A stretch of 64,000 nucleotides of DNA from Stenotrophomonas rhizophila (GCF_003651185.1 NZ_RCDC01000007.1:186001-250000); one strand, 5' to 3'. Numbered from the stretch's first letter, positions 17,939 to 27,658 are shown. Translations and numbers: made by a program. The notes: generated by a model not told the origin, from the letters alone.

Positions 17939-20362
17939 TCAGAACTTGGCGTTCAATGAGATCCAGTAGCTGCGGCGCTGATCCTTGGTGGAATAGTCAT
18001 CCACACAGCTGTAGTCGCTCTCGCTGATCAGCACGCAGGACTGCGAGACGAAGTTCTTGTCGAACAGGTTGTTGACCCGCGCGTTGACGGTCAGCCACTT
18101 GTTGATATCCCAGCTGCCGCCGAGGTGGAAGATGGTGTAGTCCTCGTAATAGCGGGTCTGCGAGCTGCTCACGCCGCCCACGTTGCTGACCAGCGTGTCG
18201 CGGTAGCGGTCGTAGCGGCCTTCGCCGATCAGCGACAGGCTCACCGCCTCGCTGATCTGCCAGTTCAGGCTGGCATTGGCCATGTGCCTGGCCGGGTTGC
18301 CGGTGATCGGCAGGCCCTTGCCGGTGCCACTGGTCTGCTCGCTCTTGGTCCAGGTGTAGTTGCCGCGCAGTTGCAGGTTGTCCAGCAGATCCACCTGGGC
18401 CGCCGCTTCCACGCCGCGGGTCTCGGCCTTGTCGATGTTCACGCTCTGGCCGAAGGTGCTGTAGCCCAGCTCGGCCCAGCCCGGGCCGATATCCACGCAG
18501 TAGCTGCCATCGTTCGGAGCGACTTCGCAGTTGGCGAAGGTGCCGCCGCTGGCGATCTTGTCGTCGAACTTGTTGAGGAAGCCGGTGAGGTTGAAGCCCC
18601 AGCGATCACCTTCGTAGTACGCGGCGATTTCGTAGTTGGTGCTGGTCTCCGGCTTGAGATTCGGCGAGCCGACCAGCGGGATCACGCCCTGGCCGCCGAA
18701 GCCGACGATGCCGGGGAACAGCTGGTCCGGACGCGGGGTCTTGTAGCCCGTGCTGACGCCGCCCTTGACGGTCCAGGCATCGTTGGCATTCCACACCAGG
18801 TAGGCGCGCGGGCTGACGTGACTGCCGAAGATGTTGTGGTCGTCATAGCGCACGCCGACCGTGGCGGTCAGGGTGTCGGTCAGCGACCAGTTGTCCTCGG
18901 CGAACAGCGCCCACATGCGGTGCTGCTGCTTCACGTTGTTCTTGTAGCCGGCGCCGTCCATGCCGAACACGCCGTCGATCATGTCGGTATCGTTGTACTG
19001 GCCGCCGACGGTCAGCTTGTGCGCGCCGAAGGTGAGATCGAGCATGGTGTCCAGCACGTTGCCCTTCAGTTCCATCGTGCGCAGCGGGCGCGGCAGGAAG
19101 GCCTGCAGGCGCGCCATCTCGGCCGGGTTCAGCGCAGCCAGACCGTTGCGTGCGCTGGCGGCGCAGTTGGCGGCGGCGCCGGTGCGGCGGCAGACGTCGT
19201 TCCACAGGCCCTGCAGATCGGCGCGCTCATCCAGCGTCAGCGGCAGCGACCGGCCGAGGTTGTTGCTGGTGATGTGGGTCAGCGTGGTCTGCCAGGTGCC
19301 GAATTCATAGCGGCCCTGGTGGGTCAGTGCCAGCTGGTCGCGCTCATAGCGCTGGTAGGCGGTGTAACCCACGCGCGGCTGCACCACGCGGCGGGTAACG
19401 TTGCCGGTGCCGTTCGGGTTGGGGATCGTGGCATTGCCCACGCGCCACAGGCTGGCCAGGCTGTCCAGGGTGCCGGTCTGGCCTTCGCTGTTGTCGTACT
19501 TCTGGCGCGACACGTCGTAGTCCAGCCACAGCTCGTGGTCGTCATTGACGATGAAGTTCAGGCGCAGGCCGGTGTTCCAGTTGGTGTTGGCCACCGCCTT
19601 GCCGCCGGCACCGAAGCCGATGCTGCGCGACCATAGCGTGCCGTCCGGCAGCGGCAGATCGTCCCATTCCGGGTTGGAGGCTTTGGCGTCGTAGTAGCTG
19701 CCGCGCACCGACAGGCCCAGGCGGTCCTTGATCAGCGGGCCGCTCAGGTAGACATCGGTGCTGCGTGCATCACCGAACTGGTCGTCCTGCTGCACCGTGA
19801 AACCCTGGGTGACCGCGCCATGCCACTCGGTCTGGTTGCGGCGGGTGATGATGTTGATCACCCCGCCCATCGCATCGGAGCCGTACAGCGTGGACATCGG
19901 GCCGCGCACCACCTCGATGCGTTCGATCGCATCCAGTGGCGGCATGTAGGAGAACTGGCCACCGCCGAAGTTGTTCGGGTACAGGTTGCCGGCGTTGCTC
20001 TGGCGGCGACCGTCGATCAGCACCAAGGTGTAGTCCGACGGCATGCCGCGCATGGAAATGGTGGCGCGGCCGTTCTTGTCGGTCGGCTCCATGCCCACGT
20101 CGATGCCTTCCACGTCGCGCAGCGCATCCACCAGGCTGGTGTACGGGCGCTTGCTCAGCTCTTCGCGGCTGATCACGCTGATGCTGGCCGGGGCATCGGC
20201 GATCTTCTGCTCGAAGCCGGCGGCCGTGACGACCACCTTGTCCAGCGTGGTCGGGCCGGCCGCGTCGCCGTGGGCGAAGGCCGGGGCGCTCAGCGCACCG
20301 AGCAGGGCGATGGACAGGGTGCAGCGGGACAGGGACGTGCGACGACGATGGCGCTGGGCCAT
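17939..20362 (-). CDS. TonB-dependent receptor (FepA/CirA-like, iron-linked)
   Basis: An 807-residue outer-membrane receptor. The start MAQRHRRRTSLSRCTLSIAL gives a signal peptide ending PAFA. The plug runs about 38-165, with TonB-box region LDKVVVTAAG, then VDALRDVEGIDVGM and RIEVVRGPMSTLYGSDAMGGVINII. A 22-strand-type barrel follows, ending in Phe (WISLNAKF). The plug resembles colicin I/enterobactin receptors. A Cys-containing loop near the C-terminus (SQSCVLISESDYSC) may form a disulfide. The ligand is unknown, but the Fur-like site upstream and the reductase-type genes downstream indicate a ferric complex. Confidence 0.9.
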   Translation of the reverse strand: MAQRHRRRTSLSRCTLSIALLGALSAPAFAHGDAAGPTTLDKVVVTAAGFEQKIADAPASISVISREELSKRPYTSLVDALRDVEGIDVGMEPTDKNGRATISMRGMPSDYTLVLIDGRRQSNAGNLYPNNFGGGQFSYMPPLDAIERIEVVRGPMSTLYGSDAMGGVINIITRRNQTEWHGAVTQGFTVQQDDQFGDARSTDVYLSGPLIKDRLGLSVRGSYYDAKASNPEWDDLPLPDGTLWSRSIGFGAGGKAVANTNWNTGLRLNFIVNDDHELWLDYDVSRQKYDNSEGQTGTLDSLASLWRVGNATIPNPNGTGNVTRRVVQPRVGYTAYQRYERDQLALTHQGRYEFGTWQTTLTHITSNNLGRSLPLTLDERADLQGLWNDVCRRTGAAANCAASARNGLAALNPAEMARLQAFLPRPLRTMELKGNVLDTMLDLTFGAHKLTVGGQYNDTDMIDGVFGMDGAGYKNNVKQQHRMWALFAEDNWSLTDTLTATVGVRYDDHNIFGSHVSPRAYLVWNANDAWTVKGGVSTGYKTPRPDQLFPGIVGFGGQGVIPLVGSPNLKPETSTNYEIAAYYEGDRWGFNLTGFLNKFDDKIASGGTFANCEVAPNDGSYCVDIGPGWAELGYSTFGQSVNIDKAETRGVEAAAQVDLLDNLQLRGNYTWTKSEQTSGTGKGLPITGNPARHMANASLNWQISEAVSLSLIGEGRYDRYRDTLVSNVGGVSSSQTRYYEDYTIFHLGGSWDINKWLTVNARVNNLFDKNFVSQSCVLISESDYSCVDDYSTKDQRRSYWISLNAKF

Positions 20363-20501
20363 GGGGGTAACCTCGAAAAGGAGAACGCGGACGCGACATG
20401 GCAGGCCGCAGGGCGGCAGCACGCGCAGGAATCAGGAAGGCCCGGAACGGGCAGAACGTGCGTGACCAGGCGGGGCGCAATGGCGCCGCCGGCCGTGTGG
20501 A

Positions 20502-20939
20502 TCAGCCCTGCGGTGGGGCTTGGCCGCGCTGGACGCGCAGGCCGGGTGCGGCAGGCAGCGGCGTGGCCGGTGCCGAATCAATGGCGGGCACGACCCGCGG
20601 CGGCTGTGCCACCAGGGTGGCCATCAGCGCATCCAGCGATTCCACGACCGGTGGCAGCGACGGCTGCGGCGGTGGCGTGGAAGCAGGGCGTGCGCTGGCG
20701 ACCCGGCGCGGCTTGGCCGGGGCTTCTTCCTGCGGGGTGGTCTCGCCACCGCCGGCCGGGCGCTCGTCCATCGGCATCTGCAGGACCATCACGGTGCTGC
20801 CGGGGGCAACGCGCTCCAGTACCGGCAGGCCGGCCAGCAGCAGCGACAACAGGCCCAACCACGCCAGCACGGTCGACAACGCCTGCTGCCGCCCGCGCAT
20901 GGCGGGAGCAAAGCTGCGATGGCGGTGTGGATGGCGCAA
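20502..20939 (-). CDS. Single-pass, proline-rich hypothetical protein before a TonB receptor
   Basis: A 145-residue protein I cannot assign. A basic His/Arg-rich N-terminus (1-17) and one hydrophobic helix (about 20-42) are followed by a low-complexity tail rich in Pro, Ala and charged residues. The layout resembles the anchor and linker of TonB without its C-terminal domain. It is the first gene after a Fur-like site and precedes the receptor gene by 139 bases, so it is probably iron-regulated with it. A second protein of the same design precedes piuA. Confidence 0.65.
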   Translation of the reverse strand: MRHPHRHRSFAPAMRGRQQALSTVLAWLGLLSLLLAGLPVLERVAPGSTVMVLQMPMDERPAGGGETTPQEEAPAKPRRVASARPASTPPPQPSLPPVVESLDALMATLVAQPPRVVPAIDSAPATPLPAAPGLRVQRGQAPPQG

Positions 20940-21017
20940 GACGAGCCCCTGTCGAAGCGGCCAGTCGATCAGCCGACCGGCAACGCGGCGGGATTGTAGG
21001 TGAGATTCGTTAGCGGA

Positions 21018-21044
21018 CGCAAATGAGAATGATTAATGATTCTG
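21018..21044 (-). promoter_or_regulatory. Fur-box-like site before the hypothetical protein and TonB receptor
   Basis: The half site AATGAGAATGATT is perfect for a gammaproteobacterial Fur box. The arms AGAAT and ATTCT form an inverted repeat around GATTAATG. It lies about 80 bases upstream of the 145-residue protein gene and should give iron-dependent repression of that gene and the receptor. Confidence 0.78.
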
Positions 21045-21071
21045 CGCCTGCAGGTACGTCAGCCTTTGCAA

Positions 21072-21785
21072 TCAGGCAACCAGCGCCCGGATCGAGGGAT
21101 GGGGCGAGGCCGCCAAGGTGGGGCGCAGGTGAGCCAGAAACGACGGACTGCCGTGGGCAAGTGCGCGTCGCAGCCACTGCGCCGCAGCGTCGATATCCCC
21201 GGCGGCGAGCAGCAACGAGGCATGGCTGGCCTGGCCGCGGAAGTCGCCGGCCTCGGCCGCGCGCCGATACCAGGCCGGTGCCGCAGCCGGATCGGCCGCC
21301 ACGCCGATCCCGTCCTCCAGGCAGCGACCGACCAGATTCATTGATTTGGCATGGCCGAGCCGCGCGGCGCGCAGATACAGCGCGAACGCAGCGCGTTCGT
21401 CGCGGGCCACACCTCGCCCGGTAGCCAGCAGGTTGGCCAGGTTGTACTGGCCCCAGTCCAATTCGGCCTGCGCGGCCTTGCGGTACCAGACCGCCGCGAG
21501 CACCGGATTGACCGGCGTGCCGCTGCCGAGTTCATGGCAACGGCCAAGCATGTTCATGGCGATCGCCAGGCCACCATTGGCGGCGCGCTCGAACCAGAGC
21601 ACGGCGGCGGCGGCATCGGGCGCGATCCCGCGTCCTTCCATCCGCGCCTGGCCGAGCAGGAACTGCGCCTGCGGATCGCCGCGCTGTGCGGTAGCTTCCA
21701 GGGTGGCGAGTGCGGCGGCCGGATCGTGCCGCAGCTGCTCGGCCAGTGCCGCCACGTCGAGCGCAGCCAAGGGGGCCTCAGACAT
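21072..21785 (-). CDS. Sel1-repeat (tetratricopeptide-like) protein
   Basis: A 237-residue protein made of about five Sel1-type repeats. Examples are [40 protein letters not shown] and [20 protein letters not shown]. No signal peptide is present. Sel1 proteins are protein-interaction scaffolds. It overlaps the end of piuC by eight bases, and a Sel1-like gene following piuC is a recurrent arrangement with piuA/piuC, so it probably belongs to that iron-uptake unit. Its partner is unknown. Confidence 0.88.
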   Translation of the reverse strand: MSEAPLAALDVAALAEQLRHDPAAALATLEATAQRGDPQAQFLLGQARMEGRGIAPDAAAAVLWFERAANGGLAIAMNMLGRCHELGSGTPVNPVLAAVWYRKAAQAELDWGQYNLANLLATGRGVARDERAAFALYLRAARLGHAKSMNLVGRCLEDGIGVAADPAAAPAWYRRAAEAGDFRGQASHASLLLAAGDIDAAAQWLRRALAHGSPSFLAHLRPTLAASPHPSIRALVA

Positions 21786-22467
21786 CGGCCCACTGCCGCA
21801 GCAGGTTGTGATACACGCCGGTCAGGTTCACCAGCGCGGGGTGTTCGGGGTGGTCATGGGTGAGACGGCGGATCGAGACATCCAGATCCCACATCAGGCG
21901 CCGCTGGCCGTCATCGCGCAACATGCTCTGGATCCAGAAGAACGAGGCCAGCCGCGTGCCGGCGGTGACCGGGGTGACCTGGTGCAGGCTGGTGCCCGGG
22001 TACAGCACCATGTGGCCGGCTGGCAGTTTGACCCGCTGGTTGCCGTAGGTGTCTTCGATCACCAGCTCGCCGCCCTCGTACTCGTCCGGATCGCTCAGGA
22101 ACAACGTGGCTGACAGGTCGGTACGTATCGGCTGTGGTTGGCCCGCAACGGTGTAGTCGTAGCGCACCGCGTTGTCGACATGGAACCCGAAGGTCTGCCC
22201 CGGCTGATAGCAGTTGAACAGCGGCGGGAAGATGCGACGCGGCAAGGCGGCCGAGAAGAAGGTGCTGTTGCGGCCCAGCGCATCGAGGATGGCCGAGCCA
22301 ACCGCTCGCGCGGCCGGGTCGGACTCGGGCAACTGCAGGTTGTGCTTGGCCTGCGCGGACTGGTAGCCCGCAGTCAGGCGGCCGTCGGTCCAGCCGGCCG
22401 TGGCCAGCTGCTGGCGGGCCTGGGTGACCTGCTCGGCGGTGAGGACGTCGGGGATGTGCAGCAGCAT
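21778..22467 (-). CDS. piuC: Fe(II)/2-oxoglutarate PKHD-type hydroxylase
   Basis: A 229-residue dioxygenase starting [14 protein letters not shown]; the upstream extension was dropped because this start aligns with the family. The iron triad is visible: His96 and Asp98 in [11 protein letters not shown], and His162 in LHQV. The 2-oxoglutarate-binding Arg172 lies in GTRLASFFW. PiuC proteins (YbiX-like) are regularly encoded next to catecholate-siderophore receptors; their substrate is not firmly known. It follows piuA by 48 bases. Confidence 0.9.
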   Translation of the reverse strand: MLLHIPDVLTAEQVTQARQQLATAGWTDGRLTAGYQSAQAKHNLQLPESDPAARAVGSAILDALGRNSTFFSAALPRRIFPPLFNCYQPGQTFGFHVDNAVRYDYTVAGQPQPIRTDLSATLFLSDPDEYEGGELVIEDTYGNQRVKLPAGHMVLYPGTSLHQVTPVTAGTRLASFFWIQSMLRDDGQRRLMWDLDVSIRRLTHDHPEHPALVNLTGVYHNLLRQWADV

Positions 22468-22515
22468 GGTGGGCTCCAGCCCCTCCCGCACGAGCGCGCG
22501 GGAGGGGGGTATCGC

Positions 22516-24801
22516 TTAGAACGTGAAATTGAAGGCCAGCGTGGCCGAACGACCCGGCGCGATGGCGGCGTAGTGCGAAGCGTACGCCTTGGTGAAGTAG
22601 GTTTTGTTGGTCAGGTTCTGCACGTTCAACTGCAGGCTGTAGCGCTCGCTGAAGGCGTAGCCGACCATCGCATCCCAACGGGTGTAGGAGGGCACCCACT
22701 TGGTGTTGTTGACGTTGCCGTAGACCTTGTCCACGTAGTTGGCACCCGCGCCCAGGCTCAGGCCCGGCACGAACGACGGCGCCCACGTGGTCCACAGGCT
22801 GGCGCTGTGCTTGGCGGTGTTGGGGAACGCGTTGCCGTTGAACGGCGAGGGCACGTAGACGCCGTTGACCAGCGCGAAGCCGTTGTCCTCGACCACCGCA
22901 TCCAGGTAGGTGTAACCCCCGAAGACCTGCCAACCCTCCACGATCGTGCCGCTGAAGCCCAGCTCGGCGCCCTTGACCTTCTTGGTGCCGGCGTTCTGCG
23001 TGGTGCCTGCATCGCTGGTCACGCGCGCGTTGCTCATTTCGGTCTGGAAGATCGCACCGGTCAGCGACAGGCGGGCATCGAACAGATCCCACTTGGTGCC
23101 CAGCTCGATGTTGCGGCTGCGCTGCGGCTTGAGATCCTGGATGGTGGCACTGATGCCGTCGGCGCCGTCGCCGCCGTCCACGCCGACCGGGGTGGAGGAG
23201 GTGCCCCAGGAGACGTAGATGCTGCCGTTTTCCACCGGCTTGAACACCAGGCCGGCCTGGCCGTTCCAGAACGAGGTGTCGTTGCGCAGGTGCTGCAGGT
23301 TGGCCGCCGCAGTGGGGTTGAACTGGTGGGTGTTGTAGTCGTCCAAGCGCGCGCCCAGGTTCAGCATCCATTGCTCGCTGAAGCTGATCGTGTCGAACAC
23401 ATACGCCGATTTGGTGCGGGTGGTCTGGCGCACATCGCGGGCCGGATCGCTGCGGGTGACGGCATGGGTGGCCGACCACGGATCGTTCGGATTCGGATTG
23501 GTCAGATCGGTGCAGTTGTAGCCGGTGGCGGCGCCGGTGGTCGGGCAGCTCTGGTTGCCGGTCAGCGGGTTGTTGGTGCCTGCGGTGGTCTGGCCATTGG
23601 GGCGGCGCACATCGGCGATCGCATAGGTGCCGCGCACGGTCTTTTCGCTGCTGTACTCGACGCCGGCGTTGAAGCTGTGGCGCAGCGGGCCGGTTTCCAG
23701 CTCACCGGTCACGCTGGTCTGGTTGACGAAGCTGTCGGTCTGCGTGGCGCGTGCATTGGTACGGCGCCAGACGGTGCCGAACAGGTTCGGGTTGCCCTTG
23801 CTGTCGTCCGGCTGGGTCCACAGGTAATCGTTGCGGGTATCGCCGTAGCGGGTGATGTTGCGCAGCACGATGCCGCCAAAATCATGCGACAGATTCAAGG
23901 TGGTGATGTCCGCCTTGGTTTTCTGGAAGTCGCGGTCGACCAAGCCATAGAACGCATCGCGGTTGGTCACGATCGGGCTGCCGTCACCGTTGAGCGCCAC
24001 GTTGGGGCCGCTGGTGAACGGGTTGTTGTACGGGAAGCCGCCGGCATCGGGCAGGTCGTCGGTTTCCATGTGGTAGTGGCTGATCACCGCCTGGGTCGGG
24101 CCGTTCAGGCCGAATGCCAGCGACGGCGCGATGCCCCAACGGCTGCTGTTCACTTCATCGCGGCCGGCCACGTCGGCATCGTGCTTCATGATGTTCAAAC
24201 GGGCGGCGATGCCGTCGCCGATCACCTGGTTCGCATCCAGCGTGCCGCGGCGGTAGCTGTCGGTGCCGGCGGCCAGGCTGCCGGACACGAAGTCCTCCAG
24301 CTTGGGCGTCTTGCTGACCAGGCTGATGGTGCCGCCGGCCGAACCGCGGCCGGAGTAGGCCGAGCTCGGGCCCTTGACCACATCGATCTGCTCGATGGCG
24401 AACACTTCACGGGTCTGGCTGCCGGCATCGCGGATGCCATCCACATAGATGTCCGAGGCCGAATCGAACCCGCGGATGAAGGGCCGGTCGCCGGTCGGGT
24501 TGCCGCCTTCGCCGGCACCGAAGGTGATGCCCGGCACGGTGCGCAGCGCATCGAGCAGGGTGGTGGCCGCGGTCTGCTCGATCACCTGCTGGGAGATCAC
24601 GCTGACCGACTTGGGCGTATCCAGCAGCGGTGCGGTGAACTTGGAAGACTGCGCGCGGACGCGCTCGCCGTGGACATCCACGCCGTCCAGTTCGGTGGCG
24701 CGCTGCGGATCGGCGGCAGCGTCGGTCTCTGCATGGGCGATGGCGGGGGCGGCGATGGCCAGCAGCAGGGCGGACGACAACGGAGTCGGGCGGACGGTCA
24801 T
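22516..24801 (-). CDS. piuA: TonB-dependent siderophore receptor, PiuA/Fiu type
   Basis: A 761-residue outer-membrane receptor. Signal peptide is about 1-24 (ending AHAETD). The plug includes DTPKSVSVISQQVIEQT, RTVPGITFGAGEGGNPTGDR and KGPSSAYSGRGSAGGTI. The barrel has the siderophore-receptor C-terminus SATLAFNFTF. The combination with piuC and a Sel1 gene supports PiuA/Fiu, receptors for monomeric catechols. In Pseudomonas and Stenotrophomonas such receptors are also an entry route for siderophore-conjugated beta-lactams. Confidence 0.88.
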   Translation of the reverse strand: MTVRPTPLSSALLLAIAAPAIAHAETDAAADPQRATELDGVDVHGERVRAQSSKFTAPLLDTPKSVSVISQQVIEQTAATTLLDALRTVPGITFGAGEGGNPTGDRPFIRGFDSASDIYVDGIRDAGSQTREVFAIEQIDVVKGPSSAYSGRGSAGGTISLVSKTPKLEDFVSGSLAAGTDSYRRGTLDANQVIGDGIAARLNIMKHDADVAGRDEVNSSRWGIAPSLAFGLNGPTQAVISHYHMETDDLPDAGGFPYNNPFTSGPNVALNGDGSPIVTNRDAFYGLVDRDFQKTKADITTLNLSHDFGGIVLRNITRYGDTRNDYLWTQPDDSKGNPNLFGTVWRRTNARATQTDSFVNQTSVTGELETGPLRHSFNAGVEYSSEKTVRGTYAIADVRRPNGQTTAGTNNPLTGNQSCPTTGAATGYNCTDLTNPNPNDPWSATHAVTRSDPARDVRQTTRTKSAYVFDTISFSEQWMLNLGARLDDYNTHQFNPTAAANLQHLRNDTSFWNGQAGLVFKPVENGSIYVSWGTSSTPVGVDGGDGADGISATIQDLKPQRSRNIELGTKWDLFDARLSLTGAIFQTEMSNARVTSDAGTTQNAGTKKVKGAELGFSGTIVEGWQVFGGYTYLDAVVEDNGFALVNGVYVPSPFNGNAFPNTAKHSASLWTTWAPSFVPGLSLGAGANYVDKVYGNVNNTKWVPSYTRWDAMVGYAFSERYSLQLNVQNLTNKTYFTKAYASHYAAIAPGRSATLAFNFTF

Positions 24802-24950
24802 GGTGATTCCTGGGAAGACGGACGAAGGCCGGACGGCACGCGGCGGTCACGGCGGAGCGGAGGCAGGTGGGGAAAACGGACAGGCGGCCGACGGCGGCGC
24901 GGTGACGCAGGCGTGGCGGGCATCGACGCGCAGCAGCGTCGACGCCGGGA

Positions 24951-25340
24951 TCAGGCGTAGGGAGGCGCGTGGCCGGGGTTGAGCCGCAGCGAGGGTTCCA
25001 GCCGCTGCCAACGCAGCGCGTCGGCGCGCCACAGCGGCACCCGCGCGACCCACGGCCCGCGGCTCAGGCGAGGCAGCACCGCCGGGTGGCCGGCCTCGGG
25101 GTCTGGGCCGGTCTCGGCTGTCAGGCTGGGCTCGGCGAACGGCAGCTCCGGCGCAGGCGCGGTGGGCGCGGTGACCCGAAGCGTGCTGCCGGCGTCCACT
25201 ATCGCCGGGGTCTGGCCCTTCGCCGGGGAGCGCCCGGCGTTACCGGAACTGCCGGCGCTCAGCCAGCCGCAGGCCAGCAGCACCACGCAGAACGTGGCCC
25301 ACAGGGCGGCGATACCAAGGACGGAGCGGTTGGCGGACAC
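24951..25340 (-). CDS. Single-pass, proline-rich hypothetical protein before piuA
   Basis: A 129-residue protein of unknown family. One N-terminal hydrophobic helix (about 7-29) is followed by a Pro/Ala/Ser-rich segment (about 30-85) and a basic, tryptophan-containing end (LWRADALRWQRLEPSLRL). It lies 149 bases upstream of piuA, behind a degenerate Fur-like site. Design and position repeat those of the 145-residue protein before the other iron receptor. Confidence 0.62.
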   Translation of the reverse strand: MSANRSVLGIAALWATFCVVLLACGWLSAGSSGNAGRSPAKGQTPAIVDAGSTLRVTAPTAPAPELPFAEPSLTAETGPDPEAGHPAVLPRLSRGPWVARVPLWRADALRWQRLEPSLRLNPGHAPPYA

Positions 25341-25384
25341 GGCTTACCGGGCAGGAGCGGCCGGGTGGCCGCAATGCCTATGGT

Positions 25385-25403
25385 AATAGGAACAATTCGC
25401 GTT
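25385..25403 (-). promoter_or_regulatory. Degenerate Fur-like site before the piuA unit
   Basis: The 19 bases match the Fur palindrome AATGAGAATGATTCTCATT at 13 positions, with the central GAA and ATTC conserved. The site is 45 bases upstream of the 129-residue protein. It is weaker than the other two Fur-like sites in this window. Confidence 0.5.
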
Positions 25404-25429
25404 TTCAAAACGCCGGCGTTCAGCCCGGG

Positions 25430-25762
25430 TCAGTCGCGGTCGTCGCGGGCCCAGACGGCGTCGTGTTCCCGCTTGACCGGGAACTTCGCGACCGGCGAGT
25501 AGGCCGGGGCGCACAGCGCGGCCCCGTCGCGGATGTCGAAGCGGGCCCCGTGCAGGACGCACTCGATGCTGGCCTCGGTGGTATCGAAGGTGCCCGAGGA
25601 CAGCTCGAACTCGTCGTGGGTGCACTGGTCTTCCAGCGCGTACAGCTCGCCGTCCAGGTTGAACACCACGATCGGCGTGCCGGTCACCTCATCGAAAGTG
25701 CTCTTCATCTCGCCGGGCAGCAGCTCGGCGCTGGCGCAGACGAAGGTCCAGGTGTCGCTCAC
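25430..25762 (-). CDS. Rieske [2Fe-2S] ferredoxin-like protein
   Basis: A 110-residue soluble Rieske protein. Ligands are Cys47-x-His49 in CTHDEF and Cys68-x-x-His71 in CVLHGARF, spaced as in small dioxygenase-type ferredoxins. It carries electrons, partner unknown. It overlaps the GNAT gene by four bases and lies downstream of the SUF operon, beyond a terminator, so it may be a separate transcript that needs SUF for its cluster. Confidence 0.93.
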   Translation of the reverse strand: MSDTWTFVCASAELLPGEMKSTFDEVTGTPIVVFNLDGELYALEDQCTHDEFELSSGTFDTTEASIECVLHGARFDIRDGAALCAPAYSPVAKFPVKREHDAVWARDDRD

Positions 25763-26295
25763 GCCGGCACCGCCAGCGGCTTTTCCAGGATCTCGAAGCG
25801 CAGATCGTCGCGCTTGGGGATGCCGAAGCGTTCATCGCCATACGGGAAGGGCTTTTTGATGCCGGTGCGCTGGTAGCCGCGGCGTTCGTAGAAGGCGATC
25901 AGCTCGTCGCGGATGTCGATCACCGTCATCTGCATGACCGGCACGCCCCACTCGCGCGCGGCGTGGGCTTCGGCGGCCAGCATCACCTGCTTGCCGATGC
26001 CGCCGCCCTGCTGGGTCGGGTCCACCGAGAACATGCCGAAGTAGCCTTTGCCCTGGTCATCGGCGATATGGGCGCAGGCCAGCAGCTGGCTCCCGCGCTC
26101 GGCCAGCAGGATGGTACTGCGCGGGCGCTCGATGTCTGCCTGAAGACCCTGCGGGTCGATGCGGGCGCCATCGAGGATGTCGGCCTCGGTGGTCCAGCCG
26201 GCGCGGCTGGCATCGCCCCGATAGGCGGAGGTGACCAGGGTGACGAGGGCGGGGATGTCGGCCAACGTGGCGGCGCGGTAGGTGAGTGTGCTCAT
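25759..26295 (-). CDS. GNAT family N-acetyltransferase
   Basis: A 178-residue acyltransferase. The acetyl-CoA-binding segment is GYFGMFSVDPTQQGGGIGKQ (about 91-110, with the Q-x-x-G-I-G-K pattern), and a C-terminal FYERRGYQRTG completes the fold. The acceptor is unknown. It is coupled to the Rieske gene by a four-base overlap and separated from sufS by a terminator. Confidence 0.9.
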   Translation of the reverse strand: MSTLTYRAATLADIPALVTLVTSAYRGDASRAGWTTEADILDGARIDPQGLQADIERPRSTILLAERGSQLLACAHIADDQGKGYFGMFSVDPTQQGGGIGKQVMLAAEAHAAREWGVPVMQMTVIDIRDELIAFYERRGYQRTGIKKPFPYGDERFGIPKRDDLRFEILEKPLAVPA

Positions 26296-26352
26296 GCGGC
26301 CATTTTAGGCTGGCCGGGGCCGGGACGGAAACGACCGCAGCCGGGAACGAAA

Positions 26353-26376
26353 AACGCCGTGGCAGGCCACGGCGTT
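26353..26376 (-). terminator. Intrinsic terminator after sufS
   Basis: An eleven-pair stem (AACGCCGTGGC / GCCACGGCGTT) with a two-base loop is followed on the minus strand by TTTTCGTT. It marks the end of the SUF operon transcript before the GNAT-Rieske pair. Confidence 0.8.
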
Positions 26377-26401
26377 CCGGTGAGGCACAGACGGGGCGGG
26401 C

Positions 26402-27658
26402 TCAGCCCAGCAGCTTGCGCACCTTGTTCAGCGCCACGATGAAGCGCTCGATTTCGTCATGCGTGTTGTAGAACGCCAGCGAGGCGCGGCAGGTCGCGGC
26501 GACGCCGTAGTACTGCAGCAGCGGGTGCGCGCAATGCTGGCCCGAGCGGACGGCGACGCCTTCCAGGTCGAGCAGGGTGGCCAGATCGTGCGAATGCGCG
26601 CCGTCCACCAGGAAGGAGACCACCGCCGCCTTGTCCGGCGTGGTGCCGAAGATGCGCAGGCCGTCGATCTTGTTCAGCTCTTCGGTGAAGTGCGCCAACA
26701 GCTCGCCTTCGCGGGCTTCCACGTGCTCCAGGCCCAATGACTCGAGGTAATCCACCGCCACGCCCAGGCCGATGAAGCCGGCGATGTTCGGGGTGCCGGC
26801 CTCGAACTTGTGCGGGGCATCGTTGAACACGGTGCCCTCGAAGCTGACTTCCTTGATCATCTCGCCTCCGCCGAGGAACGGCGGCATGGCATCGAGATGC
26901 TCGCGCCTGGCCCACAGCGCGCCGGTGCCGGTCGGGCCGCACATCTTGTGGCCGGTGATGGCATAGAAGTCGCAGCCGATCGCGGGGATGTCGACCTTGC
27001 GGTGCGGCACCGCCTGCGAGCCGTCCACCACGGTGATGATGCCGCGCTTGCGGGCTTCGCGGCAGATCTCGCGGACCGGGTTGACCGTGCCCAGCACGTT
27101 GGAGACGTGGGCAACCGCGAGCAGCTTGACCTCGGGGGTCATGGCCGCGCGCAGCGCATCCAGATCCAATGCGCCCTCCGGGGTGATCTCGGCCACGCGG
27201 ATCGTCGCGCCGGTGCGCTGGGCGACCAGCTGCCACGGCACGATGTTGGCGTGGTGTTCCATGCGCGAAACCAGGATGACATCGCCGGCCTTCAGCCGCG
27301 GCAGTGCCCACGAATAGGCGACCAGGTTGATCGCGAAGGTGGTGCCGCTGCACAGCACCAGCTCGCTGGCGCGCACGTTGAGGAAGCGCGCCAGTTTGTT
27401 GCGTGCGCCTTCGTAGGCATCGGTCGCTTCGGTGCCGAGCGCATGCACCGCACGGCTGACGTTGGCGTTGTAGCGGCGGTAGAACTCGTCCACCGCGCCG
27501 ATCACCTGCACCGGCTTCTGCCCGGTGTTGGCGTTGTCGAAATACACCAGCGGCTTGCCGTGCACTTCACGCATCAACAGCGGGAAGTCCAGGCGCACGC
27601 GGTCCCAATCGGGCGCGGCGCCGGTATCGGCGACCGGGCGCGGCGTGGACAGGTTCAT
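26402..27658 (-). CDS. sufS: Cysteine desulfurase SufS
   Basis: A 418-residue class II cysteine desulfurase, PLP-dependent, which takes sulfur from cysteine for Fe-S assembly. The PLP lysine is Lys238 in ITGHKMCGPTG, and the persulfide Cys375 lies in RSGQHCAHP. SufS usually works with SufE or SufU for sulfur transfer; neither is in this window. It overlaps sufD by four bases. Confidence 0.97.
   Translation of the reverse strand: MNLSTPRPVADTGAAPDWDRVRLDFPLLMREVHGKPLVYFDNANTGQKPVQVIGAVDEFYRRYNANVSRAVHALGTEATDAYEGARNKLARFLNVRASELVLCSGTTFAINLVAYSWALPRLKAGDVILVSRMEHHANIVPWQLVAQRTGATIRVAEITPEGALDLDALRAAMTPEVKLLAVAHVSNVLGTVNPVREICREARKRGIITVVDGSQAVPHRKVDIPAIGCDFYAITGHKMCGPTGTGALWARREHLDAMPPFLGGGEMIKEVSFEGTVFNDAPHKFEAGTPNIAGFIGLGVAVDYLESLGLEHVEAREGELLAHFTEELNKIDGLRIFGTTPDKAAVVSFLVDGAHSHDLATLLDLEGVAVRSGQHCAHPLLQYYGVAATCRASLAFYNTHDEIERFIVALNKVRKLLG

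Noticed and set aside
22138..24960. Plus-strand 940-codon frame opposite piuA
   Set aside because: Antisense shadow of the receptor gene, with Gly/Val/His-rich translation and no recognisable motif.
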